Source of the DNA: an uncultured Allomuricauda sp.
GTDB lineage: Bacteria; Bacteroidota; Bacteroidia; Flavobacteriales; Flavobacteriaceae
Assembly (NCBI RefSeq): GCF_947499695.1
Contig: NZ_CANMPQ010000001.1
Location: forward strand, 1 to 64,000
Direction of reading: 5' to 3'
Length of the DNA stretch: 64,000 nt
Position 1 is the stretch's first letter; each line of letters opens with the position of its first letter. Below are positions 34,115 through 44,639 of the stretch, piece by piece. The translations under genes were made by a program, and so were the position numbers. The notes beneath the pieces were generated by a model. That model saw only the letters and a list, made by a program, of their open reading frames with translations, searched no databases and was not told the DNA's origin.

Positions 34115-34638
34115 CTTTCATAGGATGCTTTTTGCTTTTTGGTTTCTTTGGATTTGCCCAAGAAATTGAGGAAGGTGTTTTATGGAGTGCTGATATGAAG
34201 CTTAATTGGACAGATTTCAAAGGAAAAGTTCCTCCAGCATCTGTTCCTGCCGCGACCACGGCGAGCGGCATCAGTTATAGATATTCTGCCAATTTGATTC
34301 ATCACGAAGTGGAACTGGATTTTGAAGTAAATGCCTTCTTCTATCCAAATGAATCATGGTATAAACCAGAACTTTGCGATGATTTGATTTTAAGTCATGA
34401 ACGCTTGCATTTTGACATCACCGAATTGTTTGCCCGCAAAATGCGAGATAAACTGAATCGAACTTCCTTTTCGGATAATGTAAAAGCTGAAATCCGCAAG
34501 ATTTATAAAGAAATACTAACTGAGCTGAAGGAATTCCAAAGTCAATATGACTGGGAAACCAATTTCTCTCGAAATGCAGCCAAGCAGTTAGAGTGGAATA
34601 AAAAGATTGCCGAAGCATTGGCAACGGGTTCAGATTAA
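34102..34638 (+). CDS. Exported DUF922-like protein with HExxH motif
   Basis: The 178-residue product has a signal peptide (MDKITFIGCFLLFGFFGFAQ) and the zinc-protease-like motif HERLHFDITELFARKM (HExxH), the sign of the DUF922 family of secreted putative metalloproteases. The only workable start is TTG at 34102, overlapping the OsmC stop by 13 bases. The N-terminal SADMKLNWTDFKGKVPPAS and the later WxxN...AKQLEWNKKI are also family-like. The catalytic role is predicted, not shown. Confidence 0.78.
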   Translation: MDKITFIGCFLLFGFFGFAQEIEEGVLWSADMKLNWTDFKGKVPPASVPAATTASGISYRYSANLIHHEVELDFEVNAFFYPNESWYKPELCDDLILSHERLHFDITELFARKMRDKLNRTSFSDNVKAEIRKIYKEILTELKEFQSQYDWETNFSRNAAKQLEWNKKIAEALATGSD

Positions 34639-34641
34639 CTT

Positions 34642-34938
34642 TTATCCTATACCGGTCATTTCATTTAAGATTACATTTTCCACCGCGTCTTCTGTGGCTT
34701 TTGTGCACATAGTGACATGTTGACTTTCCATGTGTTTCTGCCATAGCTCACGGCTCTCCCAATTTTCATAAAATAGAAACAAGTTAGGGTTTTCGTTATC
34801 CTGATAAAGGTCATAGTCGATACATCCTTCTTCAGCTTTGGTGACATTAATTAATTTTAGAAGCTCACTTTTTACCAATGCGCGATGTTCTTCCTTGGCC
34901 AAAATTTGGGCAACGATGGTTAATTTTTGATTGGACAT
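34642..34938 (-). CDS. Putative quinol monooxygenase (ABM domain)
   Basis: The 98-residue ABM-domain protein starts at ATG 34938. Its pattern is the standard quinol-oxidase-type monomer: LTIVAQILAKEEHRALVKSE, GCIDYDLYQDNENPNLFLFY, and ENWESRELWQKHMESQHV, with the catalytic-type histidine. Compared with the 6448-6744 protein it is closer to YgiN-like monooxygenases. It is the first gene downstream of a lone minus-strand segment next to the convergent DUF922 gene (3-base gap). Confidence 0.8.
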   Translation of the reverse strand: MSNQKLTIVAQILAKEEHRALVKSELLKLINVTKAEEGCIDYDLYQDNENPNLFLFYENWESRELWQKHMESQHVTMCTKATEDAVENVILNEMTGIG

Positions 34939-34975
34939 GTTCAAGTCTTTATTTCGATTATTAATTTGGGAGTGT

Positions 34976-36535
34976 CTACTGATTGGAATCTGAAGAGGGA
35001 ATTAAACGAGCAGTTAAATCAGGGTCCTTCATATCCTTGTCAAAAGGAAACATAGGTCTTTTAATTCTTTTGTATTCCAATCGTTCCAAATCTTGATCAA
35101 CACCTCCTGGTGTCAAAGCCATAATCCAATCACCCCGCATATCATAAAGTTCGGGTACTAAGTATCCGATTTTAACTACTACGATATCAGTGGTTCTTGG
35201 GTTGAGGTCGAGCCTTGTGAAATCCATTTCTTGGTGATAGGGCTTTCTCTTTTTTGTGACAATGACGCTAATACTACCGATTTTAACGACCACTTCAGTT
35301 TCTGCATGTTTATCGCCATGTACTATTGCGGTAATAGTTCCTGATAATTCAATAGGTGGGGAGTATCGGTTGTCGACTGCTGCGCCTGCTGGGGCTGATA
35401 TTTTGCCACCAATCCCGATTTCAACTGCTTGCTCAACGAATTTCGGTCCAGGAATTGACGCATAAATTAGAGAAGGACCTTCTTCCGATTGAAATTCTGG
35501 TCGCTCCAGTATTTTTTCCAAAGTCCAGGTAACATCTCCGGCACCCCCGGCTGTAGGGTTGTCTCCCATATCGCTAATGATGAAAGGTATAGTGTCACTC
35601 GCTATGGCCATATCCAGACTCTCTTTTAAAGAAGCAGTGGGAGCTACAAACTCAAATTGGTTTCGGGCTTCCCAAAAATTAGAAGCCAATTTTTCAGCGG
35701 CTTGAATCACTTCCTTTTTGTTATCACCCGTCGCCATGACCACAGCATGGTTCCGCGGTTCATCCGCCCAGGCATAACCAATCCAAATGGCGGCATCAAT
35801 TACACCTTCCTGTTCCGTTAAAGGTGCCACTTGCTCATACAAACTTTTTCCTGGCTCAATTCGGGTGCTTGTTTTTTCACCTGGTAACAAAATTGGTATT
35901 GGAACCCATGCTTTATATGCTGGTTTCCCTTTGCCATTTTCAATTCTGTCCAAAAGATTATCCACGGCTCTTTTTTTGGATTCCAGGGCATCTTCATGAG
36001 GGGCCATGCGATAACAGGTAATTAAATCTGAATGTTTTGCCAACCGCTTGGAGACATTTCCATGGAGGTCCATGGAAGTTGAAATAAGGGTTTCATTACC
36101 GATTACTTTCCTGATTCTCTCAATAAAATCCCCTTCTGGATCATCAAGCCCCTCTACGCTCATGGCACCATGGATATCTAGGAACAAACCATCAAAAGGA
36201 GCATCATTCTCCAACATTTCAAGGGTTTCTACAACCATGGACTCATAGGCTTTGCGAGTTACAATACCTCCGGGAAGTGACCTTCCTCTTAGCGTTGGAA
36301 TCCATTCGGCCCGATTCCGATTAAGTGAATCCAAATGGAAAAACGGATACATGTCCAGAATTTTTTCTCCTGTCACGGGATGAAAGGCTTCAATATGCGA
36401 TTTTGCTGGAGAAAAGGTGCTCGATTCAATGGCAATGCCTGCAATAGCGATTTTAGGAAGCTTATTACTTGGATTGTTAGTGTTGCAAGATGCCATAAGC
36501 AGCATCAAGAGTGCACATTGTAGTAGTTTTTTCAT
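34976..36535 (-). CDS. M81-family (MlrC-type) metallopeptidase lipoprotein
   Basis: The 519-residue product has a lipoprotein signal (lipobox MASC, Cys17, then NTNN) and the MlrC fold of the M81 family: IAIAGIAIESSTFSPAKS, DGLFLDIHGAMSVEGLDDPEGD, MDLHGNVSKRLA, and DNPTAGGAGDVTW with the metal ligands (Asp/His). MlrC opens the linear microcystin chain in Sphingopyxis; other family members act on unknown peptides or amides. It is 9 bases downstream of a hydroxypyruvate isomerase-like gene on the same strand, so the two are likely one unit. Confidence 0.88.
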   Translation of the reverse strand: MKKLLQCALLMLLMASCNTNNPSNKLPKIAIAGIAIESSTFSPAKSHIEAFHPVTGEKILDMYPFFHLDSLNRNRAEWIPTLRGRSLPGGIVTRKAYESMVVETLEMLENDAPFDGLFLDIHGAMSVEGLDDPEGDFIERIRKVIGNETLISTSMDLHGNVSKRLAKHSDLITCYRMAPHEDALESKKRAVDNLLDRIENGKGKPAYKAWVPIPILLPGEKTSTRIEPGKSLYEQVAPLTEQEGVIDAAIWIGYAWADEPRNHAVVMATGDNKKEVIQAAEKLASNFWEARNQFEFVAPTASLKESLDMAIASDTIPFIISDMGDNPTAGGAGDVTWTLEKILERPEFQSEEGPSLIYASIPGPKFVEQAVEIGIGGKISAPAGAAVDNRYSPPIELSGTITAIVHGDKHAETEVVVKIGSISVIVTKKRKPYHQEMDFTRLDLNPRTTDIVVVKIGYLVPELYDMRGDWIMALTPGGVDQDLERLEYKRIKRPMFPFDKDMKDPDLTARLIPSSDSNQ

Positions 36536-36544
36536 GGGTTCTTA

Positions 36545-37405
36545 TTATACATCACACCTTGTGAAGGCATCTTTGAGTGCAGCAATTTTATCGTCCCAGG
36601 TGGCAATAAATTCCTGAGCTACATAGCCTGTGTATCCCGTTTCTAAGATAGCTTTCATGATGGCTGGATAATAAAGTTCTTGAGTTTCATCAATTTCATT
36701 TCGGCCAGGGACACCTGCGGTGTGATAATGTCCAAAGTAAGGATAGTAGTTTTGAATACTTCGAATGATATCCCCTTCTTGGATTTGCATGTGGTAAATA
36801 TCGAATAGAAGTTTAAAGTTGTCGCTCCCCAAACGTTTACAAAGTTCCACTCCCCAAAGGGAACTATCACACATATAGTCAGGATGGTTCACTTGATTGA
36901 ACAATTCCATCTGAATTACAACACCGTGTTTTTCTGCCAGTGGCATAATTTTGGAAAGTCCATCCACACAATTTTGAAGCCCAACATAGTCATTGATTCC
37001 TCTTCGATTGCCACTAAAGCAAATGAGATTGGTATAACCAGCTTCGGCCACTTGAGGTATAATATTGGTGTAATTTTCAATGAGCTGTTCATGATATTTT
37101 GGGTCATTCCATCCCTCTGTCAAGCTTATTTCCGCCCCATTGCACATGGAGCAATGGATGTCATATTTTTTAAGTAAAGACCAATCTTTGGGACCGATTA
37201 AATCAATGGCTTTAATTCCCAATCCATTTAATACCTGAAGAAACTCTTCCAAAGGCAAATGATCAAAACACCATTGGCATACACTATGGTTGACATTGTT
37301 CTTCAACTTAAAATCTTTGTACAATTGACTTTGTGCTAAGGATGAGCTGGTTACCATACCTGCGGAACCGATGGTGGCCGTGGCAATGAAATTTCTTCTC
37401 TTCAT
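36545..37405 (-). CDS. Exported hydroxypyruvate isomerase-like TIM-barrel protein
   Basis: The 286-residue product begins at ATG 37405 with a twin-arginine-like signal (MKRRNFIATATIGSAGMVT). The rest is an AP endonuclease 2-type TIM barrel with the hydroxypyruvate isomerase pattern: NVNHSVCQWCFDHLPLEEFL, the metal-site ELFNQVNHPDY, LLFDIYHMQIQEGDI, GHYHTAGVPGRNEID and YVAQEF. Hydroxypyruvate isomerase interconverts hydroxypyruvate and tartronate semialdehyde, but the exported, Tat-tagged form here suggests another sugar or acid substrate. It is adjacent to the MlrC-like lipoprotein. Confidence 0.85.
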   Translation of the reverse strand: MKRRNFIATATIGSAGMVTSSSLAQSQLYKDFKLKNNVNHSVCQWCFDHLPLEEFLQVLNGLGIKAIDLIGPKDWSLLKKYDIHCSMCNGAEISLTEGWNDPKYHEQLIENYTNIIPQVAEAGYTNLICFSGNRRGINDYVGLQNCVDGLSKIMPLAEKHGVVIQMELFNQVNHPDYMCDSSLWGVELCKRLGSDNFKLLFDIYHMQIQEGDIIRSIQNYYPYFGHYHTAGVPGRNEIDETQELYYPAIMKAILETGYTGYVAQEFIATWDDKIAALKDAFTRCDV

Positions 37406-37449
37406 GTTGAGGTGTATATCCCTAGAAAGATAGTATTTTAGAAATACAA

Positions 37450-39374
<1,925 letters not shown>

Positions 39375-39390
39375 ACTGCGGTTTTGGACA

Positions 39391-39398
39391 TATATTTG
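39391..39398 (+). promoter_or_regulatory. Candidate -7 box of yidC
   Basis: TATATTTG is an exact TAnnTTTG match, 42 bases before the yidC start; a TTTG at 39365-39368 could be its -33 partner. Confidence 0.55.
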
Positions 39399-39440
39399 CC
39401 ACCTGAAAAAGCAGATAAAGATTTTCACTAAATAACTTTC

Positions 39441-41315
39441 ATGGAAGAAAAGAAGCTGGATATCAATTCCATTATAGGATTTGTATTGATTTTTGGAATA
39501 CTAGTTTTTATGTTTTACCAAAATCAACCCACCCCAGAAGAATTGGAGGCCCAAAAGGCTGAACAAGCTAAGATTGAAGCCGAGGCCAAAGCGGCAGAGG
39601 TGAAGGTAGAACAGGTAGTTGAAGAAAATGATACACCTACTCCAGTCAATTTGAAAGATTCGGTGGCTGTTGCTGAATATAAAAGTTCAGTTGGGGCATT
39701 TGGTTTTACTACGGCATCTGAAGGAACAACAGTGTTGGAGAACGAAGTACTCTATTTGGAAGTGGCCAATAAAGGAGGACAGATCGTTGAAGCAAGAATG
39801 AAGAATTTTGTCACCTATGACTCTATACCTGTTTATCTTATAAAGGATGCGAATGCCAATTTTGGCATTAATTTTTCAACTTCTGATAATAGGGTCCTCA
39901 ATACCAAAGAATTGTTTTTTGAGCCATCGCTTACCAAGAGTGGGGATAATCAAGTGCTTTCTATGAAAGCAAAAGTCGATAACAATCGTTTTTTGGAGTA
40001 TCGATATGAAATGAAACCTGATGAGTATTTGGTGGATTTTAATGTTCGTTCGCAAGGGTTGAATGGAATTGTCAATTCAAGTCGACCTATTGACCTGCAA
40101 TGGAATCTAAAAGGTATTCGTCATGACAAAAGTGTACAGTATGAAAACCGTTACACCGAGGTCATGTACAATTATGAAGATGGGAAAATAGATTATCTCT
40201 CCGCGTCTTCCAGTGAAGATGAAGAAACCGAAACAGACGTGCGTTGGCTTTCATATAAGCAGCATTTCTTCACTTCGATTTTAGCAACAAAAAAGAACTT
40301 TAAAACTGCTGATCTTCGTTCTGAGAATTTGGTAGAGGAAGAAAATAAGGATATCGCTTTTACCAAGAACTTCGGTGCTTCTATTCCGCTATCACTAAAA
40401 GGAGGGGAGTTTTCCGAGAGCCTGAATTGGTATTATGGCCCTACAGATATCAAAATATTAAGTCAATATGAGGAGTATAAACTGGAAGACACTATATATT
40501 TTGGATGGGGAATTTTCGGTTGGATCAATAGATACGTGTTTACACCATTCTATAGTTTCTTGAGTTCCTTCTTACCTTTCGGTATCGCTATTGTTGTAAT
40601 GACCATTTTGGTTCGATTGGCACTTTCACCTGTTACTTATAAATCATACTTGTCTCAAGCTAAAATGAAAGTTTTAAAGCCAGAGATTACAGAGATTAAC
40701 GAAAAGTATAAGGACAATGCCATGAAGAAGCAGCAGGAGACCATGAAGTTGTATGGTAAAGCTGGGGTGAGTCCAATGAGTGGATGTGTGCCGGCTTTGA
40801 TGCAGTTACCTATTTTCTATGCGCTCTTTATGTTCTTCCCAACCTCTTTTGCTTTGCGTCAGAAATCGTTTTTATGGGCGGAAGATTTATCATCATATGA
40901 TACTATTTTCAATCTTCCATTTTCAATTCCATTTTATGGAGACCATGTAAGTTTGTTTCCAATTTTGGCATCCGTAGCCATTTTCTTTTATATGACCTTA
41001 ACTACAGGACAGACCATGCAGATGCAACAACAGCCTGGTATGCCCAATATGAAATTCATCATGTACCTTTCTCCATTGATGATGTTGTTCTTCTTTAACA
41101 ACTATGCCAGTGGATTGAGTTTGTATTATTTCATTTCCAATTTGATTACCATCTTTATCATGTTGGCCATCAAAAAATACATTTTGAACGAGGATAAAAT
41201 TCATGCACAGATTCAAGAGAACAAGAAAAAGCCTAAAAAGGAGAATAAGTTCCAAAAGAAAATGCGTGAGATGATGGAACAAGCCGAGGAACAAAAAAAG
41301 GCTGGTAGAAGATAA
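39441..41315 (+). CDS. yidC: Membrane protein insertase YidC
   Basis: The 624-residue insertase puts membrane proteins into the inner membrane, with or without Sec. It has the N-terminal anchor helix, a charged linker rich in Glu/Ala/Lys, a large periplasmic beta-domain (residues 90-340), and the core of five helices (residues 360-560: YSFLSSFLPFGIAIVVMTILV, SGCVPALMQLPIFYALFMF) with a basic C-terminal tail (KKKPKKENKFQKK). The two hairpin terminators that follow are at 41339 and 41524. Confidence 0.96.
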   Translation: MEEKKLDINSIIGFVLIFGILVFMFYQNQPTPEELEAQKAEQAKIEAEAKAAEVKVEQVVEENDTPTPVNLKDSVAVAEYKSSVGAFGFTTASEGTTVLENEVLYLEVANKGGQIVEARMKNFVTYDSIPVYLIKDANANFGINFSTSDNRVLNTKELFFEPSLTKSGDNQVLSMKAKVDNNRFLEYRYEMKPDEYLVDFNVRSQGLNGIVNSSRPIDLQWNLKGIRHDKSVQYENRYTEVMYNYEDGKIDYLSASSSEDEETETDVRWLSYKQHFFTSILATKKNFKTADLRSENLVEEENKDIAFTKNFGASIPLSLKGGEFSESLNWYYGPTDIKILSQYEEYKLEDTIYFGWGIFGWINRYVFTPFYSFLSSFLPFGIAIVVMTILVRLALSPVTYKSYLSQAKMKVLKPEITEINEKYKDNAMKKQQETMKLYGKAGVSPMSGCVPALMQLPIFYALFMFFPTSFALRQKSFLWAEDLSSYDTIFNLPFSIPFYGDHVSLFPILASVAIFFYMTLTTGQTMQMQQQPGMPNMKFIMYLSPLMMLFFFNNYASGLSLYYFISNLITIFIMLAIKKYILNEDKIHAQIQENKKKPKKENKFQKKMREMMEQAEEQKKAGRR

Positions 41316-41338
41316 ATCTGATTCTTAAAAGACAAAAA

Positions 41339-41366
41339 CTCCCCCATGAAATGTGGGGGAGCTTTC
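41339..41366 (+). terminator. Hairpin after yidC
   Basis: CTCCCCCA (41339-41346) pairs with TGGGGGAG (41354-41361), 8 bp, followed by only a short T run (GCTTTC). A weak terminator on the plus strand. Confidence 0.65.
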
Positions 41367-41523
41367 ACCATTGATAGGTGTAGTTTGGAAAGATTTGGGA
41401 CTTCAAATATGCTACATATATCTACCCCAAAAAATTAATAGTTGTCAAAGCCCCCTTTTTTGTATGGTAAAGAGACCTGTTTTGATGTGTCATCGATAAA
41501 CGGTAAACCCTTATAGATAAAGG

Positions 41524-41557
41524 AACTCCCTTAATTAATATTAAGGGAGTTGTTTTG
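41524..41557 (+). terminator. Hairpin terminator in the yidC-FAS1 gap
   Basis: AACTCCCTTAAT (41524-41535) pairs with its perfect reverse complement ATTAAGGGAGTT (41540-41551) around a 4-base loop, followed by GTTTTG. It may act for plus-strand transcripts. The 284-bp gap 41316-41599 has no gene. Confidence 0.7.
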
Positions 41558-41572
41558 TAATATTTGACTTAC

Positions 41573-41600
41573 AATATCAGTGTTTAATGACACTGATATT
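41573..41600 (-). terminator. Hairpin at the end of the FAS1 x6 gene
   Basis: AATATCAGTGT (41573-41583) pairs with ACACTGATATT (41590-41600). It starts at the stop codon of the minus-strand gene and has a weak T tract, so it is a 3' hairpin or weak terminator. Confidence 0.6.
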
Positions 41601-44566
41601 TAGTGAAGCGCATCCAATACTTCTTGAGGTAATAGCACTTTGTCGATAATGTGAACTATACCGTTGCTTGCCTCGTTATCCGGACCATCCACTTTTGCAT
41701 CAACATGGGTTTTGTCTCTAATAAAGACACCGTGATTGATAATGGCAAAAAGCGATTCGCCTTGTACGGTATGCAGTTCTTGATGGTTGTAAAGGTCGCC
41801 AGAAGCAACTGCTGCACCAGCCACTACATGATACGTAAGGATTTTTGCGAGAAGCGCTTTTTCTTCTGCGGTGTCAAAATCCTCCAAGCTATTATATTGA
41901 CTTCCAAGTGCGTGGAGCAAATCAACAAAAGCTTGATTTGTTGGAGCGAAAACAGTAAAAGGCCCATCTCCACTTAACACGTCAACCAAGCCGGCATCTG
42001 CCTGTATCAAGGCATCAACTAGTAGACTTAAATCATCAACAGATTGTGCCAACTCCACAATGTTTGGAGTAGGAGGGTAAAGGATATCTAAAACTTCCTG
42101 AGGCAATAATACTTTATTGATTACATGTACCACACCGTTACTGGCCTCTACATTAGGTAGGACTACTGTTGCGTTGTCATCTGTGGCATCTTCTATGTGG
42201 ACAGTGCCATTTTTGATATTGATTCCAACGGACTCTCCCTGTACTGTTGGGATTTGTTGACCATTCGATAAATCCGTAGAAAAAGCAGCTGTTCCTGCAA
42301 CGACATGATAGGTAAGTACTTTTATCAATATGTCAATTTCTTCATCCGTATCAAAATCGCTTAAACTGTGGAAACCTAATACTCCCAATAAATCTTCAAA
42401 TGCTTTGTTGGTCGGTGCAAAAACGGTAAATGGTCCGTCGCCGCTCAAAGTTTCTACAAGACCTGCATTTGCAGTTTGCAAAGCTTCAACCAATAGACTT
42501 AGGTCATCAGTTTCAATAGCGATTTCTACGATATTCTTTAACTGCAATGAAGCCACAAAGTCTATTGCGGATTGAGGCAATAAGACTTTGTTGATTACAT
42601 GAACCACTCCATTGCTGGCCTCAACATTTGGAAGAACAACTTTAGCATTGTCATCAGAAGCATCAACGATGTAAACGTGTCCATCTTTTAGGCTGATGCC
42701 AACATTGTCACCTTGAACCGTGGCAATGTGTTGTCCATCAGATAAATCTGTTGAGAATGCAGCTGTTCCTGAAACCACGTGATAGGTCAAGATGTCAACC
42801 AAAAGGTCTAATTCTTCTTGTGTATCGAAGTCAGACAGACTGTTATAGTCATCTCCTAGCACCTCTAAAAGTGCACCAAAAGCTTCGTTAGTAGGTGCAA
42901 AAACCGTGAATGGGCCATCACCGCTAAGCGTTTCAACAAGTCCTGCGTTTGCAGTTTGCAAAGCTTCAACCAATATGCTTAGGTCATCAGTCTCAATTGC
43001 AATTTCAACAATTGTCTTTAACTGTAAGGAAGCCACAAAATCAACAGCAGATTGAGGTAACAAAACTTTGTTGATTACATGCACAACTCCGTTGCTTGCC
43101 TTTACATTGGGAAGGACAACTTTTGCATTTTCATCGGAGGCGTCAACGATATGAACATATCCATCCTTTATACTAATTCCAACATTATCACCTTGAACGG
43201 TAGCGATGTGTTGTCCATCAGATAAATCCGTTGAGAAGGCGGCTGTACCCGCAACCACATGATAGGTCAAGATATCTACCAAAAGGTCAATTTCCTCTTG
43301 AGTATCAAAGTCGGAAAGACTATTATAATCATCTCCCAATGCATCCAATAAAGCTATAAAAGCTTCGTTGGTAGGCGCGAAAACCGTAAATGGACCATCA
43401 CCGCTAAGTGTTTCAACAAGTCCAGCGTTGGCTGCTTGCAATGCTTCAACCAAGACACTTAGGTCTTCTGTTTCGATGGCTATTTCTACGATGTTCTTTA
43501 ATTGTAAAGAAGCTACAAAGTCAATAGCTGCTTGTGGCAATAATACCTTGTCAATAGTGTGGGCCACTCCATTTGTTGCCATAATGTCCGTACCAGTAAT
43601 ATTGACGTTGGTATCCGAAGCATCTCCAATAACAAAAGCTCCACTTTCCTCAATAACAGTTATTGAATTATCTGTAAGAGCAGTTCCAACTTCACCAGCT
43701 GCCAAATCAGCTTCTAGGACCTGTGCTGGAATAACATGGTACAACAATATACTTTTTAGAAGCTCAATTTCTTCGGCTGTATCAAAATCTTCTAAGCTCA
43801 TGTAATCATTGCCAAGGGCCATAAGAAGTGCTTCAAATGCATCATCTGTAGGTGCGAAAACAGTGAAAGGTCCATCACTATTTAAAGTATCTACCAAGTC
43901 AGCCTTGATTACAGCTGCTTCGAGAAGTGATAAAGCTTCGGTTTGAACAACGATATCTACCAAAGTACCGGGTCCGTTGAGCGCATCGATTATAGCCTGT
44001 GGTAATAAAACTTTGTTGATGACATGTACAATGCCATTTGAAGTATTTACATCTGGAAGAACAACTTCAGCATCCATGTCAGTTGCATCATCGATAAAGA
44101 CACCACCATCCAGATTGATGGTAACTTCTTCACCTTGTACTGTGGCAATAGCCTGTCCATCGGAAAGGTCGGTGGATGCTGCAGCAGTGCCGGCCACTAC
44201 GTGATATTGAAGAATAGTTGCCAGGATAGCTCTTTCTTCATCCGTATCAAAATCATCCAAAGAGTCAAAACCTTCAAGACTTTCAAGCAAGGCTGTGAAA
44301 GCGTCGTTCGTTGGAGCAAAAACAGTGAAAGGACCATTTCCGCTTAAAGTTCCAACCAAATCAGAATTTTCATTTTCGTCCGCTTTGAGTAAGGCGGCTA
44401 CTAGAGAGCTTAAGGCATCGGTTGCTTGAGCGGTTTCAACAATGTTGCTTTCTGTCTCGGAAGATCTGTTGATTTCTTGGTCATCATCCTTATCACATGC
44501 TGTGAATAGTGACAATGAAAATAAAATCATGAGGAGATAACTCCTTAGGTGTAGGGTTGTTTTCAT
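41600..44566 (-). CDS. Surface lipoprotein with six FAS1 (fasciclin) domains
   Basis: The 988-residue product has a lipoprotein signal (lipobox FTAC, Cys24 then DKDDD) and six fasciclin domains of about 150-160 residues. They start near residues 40, 198, 354, 514, 675 and 835. Each contains the (D/N)GPFTVFAPTNxAF loop, a YHVV strand and a VIxxVLLPQ C-terminus. FAS1 domains mediate adhesion between cells or to matrix. Repeats 3, 4 and 5 are nearly identical, also at DNA level, with a 480-base period. The neighbouring minus-strand FAS1 gene lies 73 bases upstream, across a clear terminator. Confidence 0.93.
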   Translation of the reverse strand: MKTTLHLRSYLLMILFSLSLFTACDKDDDQEINRSSETESNIVETAQATDALSSLVAALLKADENENSDLVGTLSGNGPFTVFAPTNDAFTALLESLEGFDSLDDFDTDEERAILATILQYHVVAGTAAASTDLSDGQAIATVQGEEVTINLDGGVFIDDATDMDAEVVLPDVNTSNGIVHVINKVLLPQAIIDALNGPGTLVDIVVQTEALSLLEAAVIKADLVDTLNSDGPFTVFAPTDDAFEALLMALGNDYMSLEDFDTAEEIELLKSILLYHVIPAQVLEADLAAGEVGTALTDNSITVIEESGAFVIGDASDTNVNITGTDIMATNGVAHTIDKVLLPQAAIDFVASLQLKNIVEIAIETEDLSVLVEALQAANAGLVETLSGDGPFTVFAPTNEAFIALLDALGDDYNSLSDFDTQEEIDLLVDILTYHVVAGTAAFSTDLSDGQHIATVQGDNVGISIKDGYVHIVDASDENAKVVLPNVKASNGVVHVINKVLLPQSAVDFVASLQLKTIVEIAIETDDLSILVEALQTANAGLVETLSGDGPFTVFAPTNEAFGALLEVLGDDYNSLSDFDTQEELDLLVDILTYHVVSGTAAFSTDLSDGQHIATVQGDNVGISLKDGHVYIVDASDDNAKVVLPNVEASNGVVHVINKVLLPQSAIDFVASLQLKNIVEIAIETDDLSLLVEALQTANAGLVETLSGDGPFTVFAPTNKAFEDLLGVLGFHSLSDFDTDEEIDILIKVLTYHVVAGTAAFSTDLSNGQQIPTVQGESVGINIKNGTVHIEDATDDNATVVLPNVEASNGVVHVINKVLLPQEVLDILYPPTPNIVELAQSVDDLSLLVDALIQADAGLVDVLSGDGPFTVFAPTNQAFVDLLHALGSQYNSLEDFDTAEEKALLAKILTYHVVAGAAVASGDLYNHQELHTVQGESLFAIINHGVFIRDKTHVDAKVDGPDNEASNGIVHIIDKVLLPQEVLDALH
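42060..43500 (-). repeat. Tandem near-identical FAS1 repeats 3-5
   Basis: Three units of about 480 bases with starts near 43503, 43022 and 42542 (minus strand) share long stretches with only a few substitutions; the stretch around the domain start (GCAAAGCTTCAACCAAT-type) recurs at 42467 and 42947. The high identity suggests recent duplication or gene conversion, and a risk of repeat-number change. Confidence 0.75.
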
Positions 44567-44604
44567 TTCAAAAGTGTTTAAAGGTTATAATTAATTGTTG
44601 AGGT

Positions 44605-44634
44605 AAAGAGGGGCATTTTAGTGCCCCTCTTTTA
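44605..44634 (-). terminator. Rho-independent terminator after the FAS1 x4 gene
   Basis: AAAGAGGGGCA (44605-44615) pairs with TGCCCCTCTTT (44622-44632), 11 bp, with a 6-base loop. On the minus strand it lies just beyond the stop of the 44640-46547 gene and is followed by T-rich sequence, so it ends that transcript before the FAS1 x6 gene. The latter then needs its own promoter in 44567-44604. Confidence 0.9.
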
Positions 44635-44639
44635 AGAAT

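Noticed and set aside
42060..43500. FAS1 480-base repeats as a CRISPR or other non-coding repeat array
   Set aside because: The units are in frame and each codes a whole fasciclin domain.
43368..43805. Open frames opposite the FAS1 genes, including 43368-43805 and 45061-45516
   Set aside because: They are mirror translations of the FAS1 repeats (Ser/Thr-rich antisense), not genes.
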